Source of the DNA: Granulosicoccaceae bacterium
GTDB taxonomy: Bacteria; Pseudomonadota; Gammaproteobacteria; Granulosicoccales; Granulosicoccaceae
DNA: 14,400 bases
Assembly: GCA_023301405.1 (NCBI GenBank)
Contig: JALZUX010000140.1
Coordinates: 1-14,400 of the forward strand
Reading direction: 5' to 3'
In this document: piece by piece, positions 1 to 6,210 of the stretch
Layout of the letters: every line of letters starts with the position of its first letter
Position numbering within the stretch: position 1 is the first letter of the stretch
Position numbers and translations under genes: made by a program
Notes under the pieces: generated by a model
What the model was told of the DNA's origin: nothing
The model's input: only the letters and a program-made list of their open reading frames with translations
Database searches by the model: none

Positions 1-41
1 CAAGGCCCGCGCAGGGCCGATTGGTCGCAAGAACAATTTTG

Positions 42-67
42 GTTACTTTTCTTGTTTGAAAAGTGAC
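42..67. repeat. Inverted repeat, 10-bp arms around a 6-bp loop
   Basis: The left arm GTTACTTTTC (42-51) and the right arm GAAAAGTGAC (58-67) are reverse complements except for one pair (a G-T wobble if transcribed), separated by TTGTTT. There is no flanking T-tract on either strand, so a simple intrinsic terminator is unlikely. It sits directly beside the tandem repeats and may be part of the same dispersed element. Confidence 0.6.
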
Positions 68-69
68 TC

Positions 70-210
70 CGCCGGAAGGGCACATCTAACATAGCAGCCT
101 CGCAGAGACACCATCTAAACAGTAGTCCCCGGCAGGGACACCACCTAACACAGTAGCCCCCGGCAGGGACACAATCTAAACAGTAGCCCCCGGCAAGGTC
201 CCGCAGAAAG
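70..210. repeat. Degenerate 30/31-bp tandem repeats, about four and a half units
   Basis: Units begin at about 90, 120, 151 and 181, with a partial unit at 70-89. The shared core is CAGTAGCCCCCGGCAGGGAC followed by a variable ACA-rich part ending in CTAA. Units 2 and 3 are the most alike and the outer units are more diverged, as expected of an ageing array. One unit is 31 bp rather than 30, so the array does not keep a reading frame and is unlikely to code. In unit 2 the bases GTCCC and GGGAC could pair into a short hairpin around CGGCA. There is no unique spacer between units, so it is not a CRISPR array. Confidence 0.7.
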
Positions 211-220
211 CGCCCCCAAT

Positions 221-1555
221 TTAAATGCGATCAAAAATCGACCCGGCACTAGGCGTAGAAAACCGATGATAAATCCGCGTAGCTGAGGCATCAGTCAACG
301 CAGAAATATAATCACAAATAACCCGATGCGGATTGTCGCTCTCTTTACTATGTTCATAGACATCTGTAGGCAAAAGTCTTTTAGGGTTGTGCAGGTATAT
401 GTCAAAAATTTTCAAGATAACCTGCTGTCCGCGATACTGCAGTGCTTGAAGTTCAGGTAGTAAAATGACTTCATCCATGACAAAACCTTTTAACAGTTTT
501 AGCATCTGGCTGGCGTGCGGGGTCATTTCTGCTTGTAGGCGAAGTAAAGGGTGTTCAAAGTCATTGAGTTCTGTGATGGAAATATTATTTATAAACCAGC
601 CAACTAATTTGCTGATGGCATGCTTGCGTCTTTTATTGCTGCCGCTGAATAGATTTTCTGTATAGAAATCGGCGTTTGGAGTGATAGGGTTGTTGGGGAT
701 TTCTTGCAGGGGCTGCAGAAATTTTGGCTCCCATTGGCGTGGCGACAATAAAGACATGGCTACTGCATCTTCAAGGTCATGAACGCCGTAGGCTATGTCA
801 TCAGCAAGCTCCATGACTGAGGTGTCAAAGCTTTTATAAAGCGTTTTTAAGTGCCCGTCGTTTGCAGAATTATTTTTTTCGGTGGTGTTGATAAATAGTT
901 TGATGTCTTGTTTATTGAATGGGGCAAGTGTCCATTCAAGAACGTCTCGTTCGTCGGTGTAGATCCCCTTGGGTGGGTGCCATTCGTCTAGATTTAGGGC
1001 GCTATCTTGTTGTTTTGCTTTGCTGCTATAGCGGGCAAGCTCGCTGCAAAAACCTGGATATTTTATAATGCCCAGTGTGGCTCGGCGGGTGAGGTCAAGA
1101 CCGCAGTCTTCAGAGTATTCTCCTAGTCGAGACAATATTCTTAGCGTTTGGCCATTGGCTTCAAAGCCGCCTTCATCACGCATCATGTAGTTTAGCGCTA
1201 CTTCGCCTCCATGCCCGAAGGGTGAATGACCGATATCGTGAGCCAGGCATGAGGCATCCATCAGGCCGGAGGGGGCCAGCCATTCAAGGTGCTCTTTGTT
1301 TTCAGTGCTGGCTCGCAAGTGCTCGCAAATACCTGAGCCTATTTGTGCGACCTCGAGGGAGTGGGTTAAGCGGGTGCGGTAAAAGTCGCTTTCGCCAAGC
1401 CCAAGCACTTGGGTTTTTGATTGCAGTGAACGGAACCACGCGCTGTGAATGACTCGAGCACGATCACGCTGAAAGTGGCTTTCGGTAGCGCCTGCATTAA
1501 AACGGGTTTTCGTTGACGCCTTTTTATGAGAACGTCGTGAGATCCAGTCATCCAA
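221..1555 (-). CDS. dgt: dGTPase-like HD-domain triphosphohydrolase (type-2 subfamily)
   Basis: A 444-residue cytoplasmic protein of the deoxyguanosinetriphosphate triphosphohydrolase family, whose members cleave dGTP (and often other dNTPs) to the nucleoside plus triphosphate. The N-terminal FQRDRARVIHSAWFR segment (about 28-42), TRLTHSLE (61-68), AHDIGHSPFGH (105-115) and ADDIAYG (252-258) are the family signatures. His65, His106-Asp107 and Asp254 would form the HD metal site, so the enzyme looks intact. The start is a TTG at 1553-1555: it is preceded by AAAGGA eight bases upstream, and the frame is closed by TGA at 1580-1582 with no ATG between. It lies 54 bp downstream of the racemase gene on the same strand, so co-transcription is likely. 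The family serves in dNTP-pool control, and some members restrict phage; nothing here decides between these roles. Confidence 0.9.
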   Translation of the reverse strand: MDDWISRRSHKKASTKTRFNAGATESHFQRDRARVIHSAWFRSLQSKTQVLGLGESDFYRTRLTHSLEVAQIGSGICEHLRASTENKEHLEWLAPSGLMDASCLAHDIGHSPFGHGGEVALNYMMRDEGGFEANGQTLRILSRLGEYSEDCGLDLTRRATLGIIKYPGFCSELARYSSKAKQQDSALNLDEWHPPKGIYTDERDVLEWTLAPFNKQDIKLFINTTEKNNSANDGHLKTLYKSFDTSVMELADDIAYGVHDLEDAVAMSLLSPRQWEPKFLQPLQEIPNNPITPNADFYTENLFSGSNKRRKHAISKLVGWFINNISITELNDFEHPLLRLQAEMTPHASQMLKLLKGFVMDEVILLPELQALQYRGQQVILKIFDIYLHNPKRLLPTDVYEHSKESDNPHRVICDYISALTDASATRIYHRFSTPSAGSIFDRI

Positions 1556-1609
1556 GGTGGGAATCCTTTGATTTTTTCTTCAAGGCAGCTTGTGGCGCTG
1601 CGGGGCAAT

Positions 1610-2287
1610 TCATGGTTGTGAGTCCAGCAGCCAGTGTATCGCATCGACGATGTCGTAGACGGCCAGTCCTGTGTGGTGACGAATTTCCTGTTTGTAGGGC
1701 GACAGGTTGGTGCATTCCAGGATAACGGCTTTCAATGTTGGTGAGGCGGTGGTTAATCGATCACAGGCATTGAGTACTTCGGTGAGTGCGGTGGCACGGT
1801 TGAGCTCTGGCAGGTTTTGCGCGATGGTTTTTTTTAGGCTGTCACTGGCCAACAGCCCCTCGATCGCGGTGGCAGCGTAATCACCTAGATGATGGATGTT
1901 CAGCTTGTTTTTGTCGAACGTTAAGATGCCCAGTTGATCAATGCCACCATGGCAGGCGGCAAGCAGTGGCAGTAATGTCAGTGAGGAGGTGATCACCGGC
2001 ATGGGCGCGAGCTTGGCCAGTGTTGGCTGCATGGGGGATAAAAAACCACAGGAAGTCGTAATCACACTGACGTCTTGTTCAATCAGTGTGTGTGCGGCCA
2101 GCTTTATGTCTGACTCGATGTTACTTTTAATTGAGTGCTGTGTGACAACGGCCGCGGGTGTGGCACTTTTAATTGCTTGATAGATGACGGGGTAGTTGAA
2201 TGAGGCTGGATTGCCGATGTCACCCGGTATTCTCGGGAAGGTAGTATTAAGCATTAATACGCCAATTTTTTTTGCAGTTTCAGGCAT
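1610..2287 (-). CDS. Aspartate/glutamate racemase family protein
   Basis: A 225-residue soluble protein of the Asp/Glu/hydantoin racemase fold. The N-terminus reads IGVLMLNTTFPRIPGDIGNP (8-27), a pattern of an uncharacterised subgroup of this superfamily. The two cysteines expected to act as the acid/base pair are in place: Cys80 in TTSCGF and Cys192 in LECTNLSPY. The substrate cannot be read from sequence; amino acid racemase or a related isomerase or decarboxylase are possible, and I infer only the fold and the two-cysteine mechanism. The ATG at 2285-2287 is used because the conserved family start follows at once, although no good Shine-Dalgarno sequence precedes it. It is the upstream gene of a probable two-gene unit with the dGTPase gene. 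Confidence 0.85.
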   Translation of the reverse strand: MPETAKKIGVLMLNTTFPRIPGDIGNPASFNYPVIYQAIKSATPAAVVTQHSIKSNIESDIKLAAHTLIEQDVSVITTSCGFLSPMQPTLAKLAPMPVITSSLTLLPLLAACHGGIDQLGILTFDKNKLNIHHLGDYAATAIEGLLASDSLKKTIAQNLPELNRATALTEVLNACDRLTTASPTLKAVILECTNLSPYKQEIRHHTGLAVYDIVDAIHWLLDSQP

Positions 2288-2648
2288 TTTATAACTGAAT
2301 GTGATTTATGACCTTAGAATAGCCAGTGTGCTGTATCAACTGATAGGGTCATATGAGAGTTTGTCATGTGTGCTGCAACAAGGTGTCAGCTCGCAGGCAA
2401 TGGTTATTCCCTTTTCAAGAGCCGCAACGCTGTTGCAGGGTGAATCGCTGAACTCCCGACGGGCGGCTGAGTAAAGTGCATAGGAATCCCACAGCAGGGA
2501 GCAATGATAAAGCTTGTATGAACTGTTTTTTAATTAATGCACTTCGCTCGGTCGACTGGATTGACACTATTGTTTGATAGCTATACTAGTGTAACGCAGA
2601 CAAAAAAACGGGGACCTAGGTCCCCGTGTCTGTGATGCTTACTGCGCG
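2288..2648. other. Intergenic stretch with structured DNA, no called gene
   Basis: This 361-bp gap contains three things: a 65-codon minus-strand open frame without a normal start codon (2336-2533), a plus-strand promoter-like palindrome (2561-2592), and the terminator of the outer-membrane protein gene (2602-2627). Short inverted repeats also occur, such as GCAAC-GCT-GTTGC at 2424-2436, and CTGCAACA at 2373-2380 against TGTTGCAG at 2431-2438. The racemase promoter must lie here or close by, but I see no convincing minus-strand -35/-10 pair. Confidence 0.5.
2602..2627 (-). terminator. Intrinsic terminator of the outer-membrane protein gene
   Basis: A perfect 20-bp palindrome ACGGGGACCTAGGTCCCCGT occupies 2608-2627. 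Read on the minus strand it is followed directly by seven T residues (plus-strand A-tract 2602-2608), the classic factor-independent terminator layout. It starts 22 bp past the stop codon at 2649. The plus strand has no matching T-tract, so it works in one direction only. Confidence 0.9.
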
Positions 2649-3914
2649 CTACTTCAGGCGGTAGTTAAACCCTGAAGAGAGAGTAATAGCAGGATCATCA
2701 CCAATGGACCCGATTGGGTTTGGATCTGTGTCTGTTTGCGTTAGGTTCAGACCAACGAAGTAGTCAAGTCTGTTGCCCAAATCAAACGAGTAGCGAGTGT
2801 TCAGAACGTGACTGATAGTTTCAGTAGTGTCGCTGTCTGAGTAGCTGAGTCTCCAGCTGTTGGTCCAGTCGATTCTGTCGGACACTTCGTGTGTGTAAGT
2901 CATTTCGTTGTTGATTATGTTGATAGTGTCGTCACCGAAAATAGGCTCGTAGCTTAGCGTGTTAATGAACTGGCCTTTATAGCCATACGGCTTTGCGTAT
3001 TCCCATTCGAAAAGAAGCTTTGGATCGTTGTCGGAAATACCCGACAAATCACTTGCCTGGAAACCGGCTCCAGCGCGAACCACCCAACCATGCCTACGGA
3101 CACTGATTGGTTCGTCTTCAAGTACATCATCCATTGTGATAGCGCCCAGTGCGCCAAGCTTGCCGTCGCGGATTGAGCCGCTGCGTGCCAGGGCCGCTTC
3201 AATGGCAGCGTAAAAATCCGGTCGATACTCGTCTTCACCGAATTTGCTTTTGAATTCATCTTCGCGATCAATGATTTCAGCAGTTTCCAGAGCGATAGAG
3301 TCAGGTATAGGGCCTGTCAGTAAGCCTTCTCTGTTGAGTTCTTCAACGATTCGAATCACTTTGGCAAGTGGAGTAGCGTTATAAACACGGCCATATCCTA
3401 ACCCTAGAGTTGCTGATACATCGTCTTCTTCTCTGCTATCGCGAGTTTCGAATTCGCCCTGGCCAAACCAGAAAGCCTTCGGATAAGGAGACTGATGGAA
3501 GTAGTTGTCGATCACGCCATCGGCTTTGATACCCCAGTCATCTTCCGTGCTGGTAGGTATAGTTGCCAAAGCGGTTGTGGTTTCTCCGGTGACCGGGTCA
3601 ACAGTGGTGGTAGTCACTGATTGGGTTTTTTGATCTGATTTAGACCCGGTGGCATCCAGAATTACGCCATAGCTCCATGAGCGCGGCAGTGTGTTGAAGG
3701 TTTTTTCGTAGTCTGCGATCAGAGTGTAGTTATAGCCAAGCTGCGCGTTATCTGCATCGCCCGCTGGTTCGTTTGCGGTCAGGTTGCCTGAGATGAAGGC
3801 TTCATCGTAGGAACTGTTGGCGACTGTGTAGTCTTCCAGTGAAAGGGCGCTGGCTGTCAGTGGCACACCGGCAGTGGCAAGTGCCAGCAGTGTTCTCTGG
3901 GTGGTAAATTTCAT
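2649..3914 (-). CDS. Predicted outer-membrane beta-barrel protein, function unknown
   Basis: A 421-residue exported protein. Residues 1-23 form a signal peptide (Lys2, hydrophobic core LLALATAGVPL, cleavage after ASA23). The mature part alternates polar and aromatic residues in strand-like stretches, for example 58-70, 79-88, 271-285, 298-323 and 353-395, and ends SSGFNYRLK, close to a barrel C-terminus but with Lys instead of a terminal aromatic residue. Between strands, about 181-265, there is a charged, mostly helical insert beginning after GLGYGRVYNATPL. I recognise similar barrels with such an insert only as uncharacterised proteins. The start is firm: AAGGAG lies six bases before the ATG at 3912-3914. 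It has its own promoter candidate upstream and a strong terminator downstream, so it is probably transcribed alone. The calls of barrel and outer-membrane location are inference; no ligand or enzymatic motif is visible. Confidence 0.75.
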   Translation of the reverse strand: MKFTTQRTLLALATAGVPLTASALSLEDYTVANSSYDEAFISGNLTANEPAGDADNAQLGYNYTLIADYEKTFNTLPRSWSYGVILDATGSKSDQKTQSVTTTTVDPVTGETTTALATIPTSTEDDWGIKADGVIDNYFHQSPYPKAFWFGQGEFETRDSREEDDVSATLGLGYGRVYNATPLAKVIRIVEELNREGLLTGPIPDSIALETAEIIDREDEFKSKFGEDEYRPDFYAAIEAALARSGSIRDGKLGALGAITMDDVLEDEPISVRRHGWVVRAGAGFQASDLSGISDNDPKLLFEWEYAKPYGYKGQFINTLSYEPIFGDDTINIINNEMTYTHEVSDRIDWTNSWRLSYSDSDTTETISHVLNTRYSFDLGNRLDYFVGLNLTQTDTDPNPIGSIGDDPAITLSSGFNYRLK

Positions 3915-3999
3915 GAGTGACTCCTTGGGGGGGAAGCAAGTTAGTAACGATTTTTTTATTATTATGAGAAAGCTATTATTGTGTTATTTTCACCACAAC

Positions 4000-4027
4000 A
4001 ATATATACCAATGTTGGCATTTTCCAA
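4000..4027 (-). promoter_or_regulatory. Candidate sigma-70 promoter of the outer-membrane protein gene
   Basis: On the minus strand TTGGAA (4027-4022) and TATATT (4005-4000) are separated by 16 bp, about 86 bp before the ATG at 3914, in an AT-rich stretch. An inverted repeat TGTTGG-N6-CCAACA (4012-4029) covers the -35 element and could be an operator. Matches are good but not unique for an AT-rich region. Confidence 0.45.
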
Positions 4028-4029
4028 CA
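4012..4029. promoter_or_regulatory. Inverted repeat over the -35 element, possible operator
   Basis: TGTTGG (4012-4017) and CCAACA (4024-4029) are perfect 6-bp inverted arms around CATTTT. The site overlaps the candidate -35 box of the outer-membrane protein gene, the place where a repressor dimer would block transcription. No regulator gene lies next to it to name a binding protein. Confidence 0.35.
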
Positions 4030-4078
4030 CGCCTAGCATTACTGGCTAGTTATCTAATGGGCGTGAGTAATCGCTACG

Positions 4079-4106
4079 GCCCGCGGTTTGGGGAAAACCG
4101 GCGGGC
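4079..4106 (-). terminator. GC-rich hairpin downstream of the antiporter operon
   Basis: GCCCGCGGTTT (4079-4089) can pair with AAACCGGCGGGC (4095-4106) around a 5-base loop, leaving one bulged G. It lies 63 bp past the last antiporter stop codon at 4170 on the minus strand. No run of T residues follows on either strand, so it may be a weak or factor-assisted terminator or an mRNA 3'-end stabiliser rather than a standard intrinsic terminator. Confidence 0.4.
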
Positions 4107-4169
4107 TGTTAGTCACTTAAGATGATTGTTAAAAATCGTTAGCTGCCACTGTTGAGGAAGCTACAACCT

Positions 4170-5858
4170 TTAGAAAAGGTAGAGCAGAAGGAATATAAAG
4201 AGTGTTCCTACGACCAACGCTACCATGGCGGTTGAGTCCATAGTGCGTGAGAGCCAGGCTTGTGGTCCGGCTATGCGATCTATTTTTTTCACGCTGGCAA
4301 CCGCCATAGCTGCCATACCGGCAAAAATTTGCGCTTGGGTTGTTGCCACAAAGCTGTGAACGGGTTTGATGATGCTTACAGCAGCTTTGCGATAAAGCCA
4401 GTCGGTATCGAGGTTGAGTGATTTTATCTCCGGCGGGTACATGCCAGATAGAAATAATGCGACGAATGCCAGTGCAGAGAACATCAATAGCTGAAGTTGG
4501 GTAATGACGTGAGCAGTGGTGTAGGGCGCGTAGTCTACCGGATACGGAAGAATGGCATATAAAGCATCAGGGTAGACCCCAATCGCAATACACAGAAATG
4601 CGGTAATGCCCATTGCGGTAAGCATGTGAGTGGGTGCCTCTTCGCATCGCTTGCCGCTGTCATGGGCGAAAAAAGCAAAAAACGGAATTTTAATGCCTGA
4701 ATGATCCATCACTCCGGCAGACGCTAACAACAAGATCAGCCAGACGATTGTATGATGCTCGACCGCAACGGCGGTCAGTATCATTGATTTTGAGATGAAG
4801 CCCGAGAACAACGGAAAGGCCGAAATCGATAGTGACCCGATAATGCAGAAGAAGGTGGTCCACGGCATGGATTTATACAAGCCGCCCAGTTCAGATGCTT
4901 TGATGGTTTTTACCCGATACAACACGGCGCCCATCGCCATGAACAATAATGATTTATACAAAATATGGCTGAAGGCGTGTGCCGCTGCACCGTTGAGCGC
5001 CATTTCGGTGCCGATGCCGACGCCCACTACCATGAACCCGAGTTGGTTATTTAAGCTGTAGGAGAGCACTCGTCGCAAATCGTTTTCGATGACGGCAAAA
5101 AAGATTGGGAATGCGGTCATGATCGCACCGATCCAAATCAGAATTTCAGTGCCTGCGTATCCGCGCGCCAGTGCGTAGACGGCCAGCTTGGTGGTGAAGG
5201 CAGACAATATAACTGTGCCGGTGACGGTGGCCTCGGGGTAAGCATCTTGTAGCCAGTTATGCAGTAGTGGAAATGCGCACTTAATGCCGAAGGCGATAAA
5301 AATCAGCAGGGTTGCAGGTGAGTGTAATCCCAGGTTATCGAATGCCAGTGAGTTTGTGTCGTTTAGGTACATAAGTACCCCGGTAAGCAAAATTACTCCT
5401 GAGCCAATCTGTATAAGTAAATATCGCATGCCTACCCGGTAGGCGCGTTCAGTGCGCCGGGCCCAAATTAAGAACACTGAGGCTATTGCGGTGATTTCCC
5501 ACCACACGAATAAGGTAAGCAGATCGCCGGCAAGCACAGCACCAATGGCAGCGCCTTGGTATAGCAATGCTGCAACTTGTTGAGTGGTGTCTTTCAGGTG
5601 AAACGCATACAACCCACCAATAAAAGCGGCGATGTGAAAAATTAGCGCCCAAACGAAGGCGAGTTTATCAAGCCGGTAGGTGGTGAGGTCTAGGCCGAAA
5701 ATAGATAGCTGGCCATAATTACCGTGGGGTGTAAGCAGCAATAGAGCTACACCGACTACAGGAACCAGCAACACAATGTAGCGACGCGCCGTGGCCGGGA
5801 ATAGCGGAAGTAATACGCCCGCTACTAGAAATATGATTGCAGGACTAAGACCGATCAT
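4170..5858 (-). CDS. Third NuoL/M/N-type antiporter subunit, 562 aa (MrpD-like)
   Basis: A large polytopic membrane protein of the proton-conducting transporter family (the NuoL/M/N, MrpA/D fold). The proton-path residues are present: Glu121 in FVWWEITAIAS, Lys193 in FGIKCAFPLLHNWLQ, Lys224 in FTTKLAVY and Lys357 in GFISKSMI. Compared with the two sister subunits it carries about 100 extra C-terminal residues: a segment containing YPPEIKSLNLDTDWLYRK (474-491), an amphipathic stretch and a final membrane helix ending at the C-terminus. NuoL and MrpA have a long C-terminal extension of this general kind, so it may take the place of MrpA in the complex; that is inference. The ATG at 5856-5858 overlaps the preceding gene by 14 bp. 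It is the last gene of the operon. Confidence 0.88.
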   Translation of the reverse strand: MIGLSPAIIFLVAGVLLPLFPATARRYIVLLVPVVGVALLLLTPHGNYGQLSIFGLDLTTYRLDKLAFVWALIFHIAAFIGGLYAFHLKDTTQQVAALLYQGAAIGAVLAGDLLTLFVWWEITAIASVFLIWARRTERAYRVGMRYLLIQIGSGVILLTGVLMYLNDTNSLAFDNLGLHSPATLLIFIAFGIKCAFPLLHNWLQDAYPEATVTGTVILSAFTTKLAVYALARGYAGTEILIWIGAIMTAFPIFFAVIENDLRRVLSYSLNNQLGFMVVGVGIGTEMALNGAAAHAFSHILYKSLLFMAMGAVLYRVKTIKASELGGLYKSMPWTTFFCIIGSLSISAFPLFSGFISKSMILTAVAVEHHTIVWLILLLASAGVMDHSGIKIPFFAFFAHDSGKRCEEAPTHMLTAMGITAFLCIAIGVYPDALYAILPYPVDYAPYTTAHVITQLQLLMFSALAFVALFLSGMYPPEIKSLNLDTDWLYRKAAVSIIKPVHSFVATTQAQIFAGMAAMAVASVKKIDRIAGPQAWLSRTMDSTAMVALVVGTLFIFLLLYLF

Positions 5859-6210
5859 TGATGGTTCCTTGATTCACGCTACCGCTGATCTGATCTTCGG
5901 TGGTGGGCTCGTTGTCGATCTCGTTGTTGGTGTCTGAGTCTTCCATTTCGTAGTAGCTTTCTTTTCGACCAATTAATTTACGCAACTGCTTTGCGCTTAA
6001 AACGATAGCGCAGTAACTTAGGAATCCGTACCAAGCGTAGAAGCCCGGCCATTTTTCAAATTCAAAGTGACCATGCTTGTGGTACAGAAAATCGGCAATA
6101 AACAATGCAATACAACTGATGACCAGCGCCCAGACAATTAAGCGGACGTTGGCGGGGTTGTCTAGCCACCATTTTTTTTCGGTGCCGTTGGAATGTTGAT
6201 TAGTACTCAT
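5845..6210 (-). CDS. Small two-helix membrane protein in the antiporter operon
   Basis: A 121-residue protein with a polar N-terminus, two predicted membrane helices (about 22-42 and 54-74), a basic patch KQLRKLIGRK (74-83) and an acidic, disordered-looking C-terminal tail. The segment from WWLDNPANVRL to the basic patch, including KWPGFYAWYGF (53-63), looks conserved in kind with small proteins I recall beside Mrp-type clusters, but it belongs to no named Mrp subunit A-G. Its start codon overlaps the stop of the preceding antiporter subunit (ATGA, 6207-6210), and its 3' end overlaps the next gene by 14 bp, which argues for a real, co-translated gene. I infer an accessory or assembly subunit placed between two large subunits. 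No enzymatic residues are evident. Confidence 0.8.
   Translation of the reverse strand: MSTNQHSNGTEKKWWLDNPANVRLIVWALVISCIALFIADFLYHKHGHFEFEKWPGFYAWYGFLSYCAIVLSAKQLRKLIGRKESYYEMEDSDTNNEIDNEPTTEDQISGSVNQGTINDRS

Larger units (their letters stand above)
1..220. other. Gene-free stretch downstream of the dGTPase gene
   Basis: No convincing gene is visible here. The stretch holds an inverted repeat at 42-67 and an array of degenerate 30/31-bp direct repeats from about 70 to 210, listed separately. A minus-strand open frame starts with an ATG at 83-85 and runs off the window edge at position 1; its short sequence passes through the inverted repeat, so I do not call it a gene. I found no hairpin followed by a T-tract that would be an obvious intrinsic terminator for the minus-strand dGTPase gene, which ends at 221. 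Confidence 0.6.

Noticed and set aside
90..210. Possible CRISPR array in the 30-bp repeats
   Set aside because: Repeats are directly adjacent with no unique spacers, and no cas genes are present.
221..1555. dGTPase as part of an anti-phage island
   Set aside because: Some dGTPases act against phages, but no other defence gene, integrase or mobile element is nearby, so a housekeeping role is equally likely.
3874..4125. 83-codon plus-strand frame over the outer-membrane protein promoter
   Set aside because: It runs antisense to the signal peptide region and through an AT-rich control region; no family resemblance.
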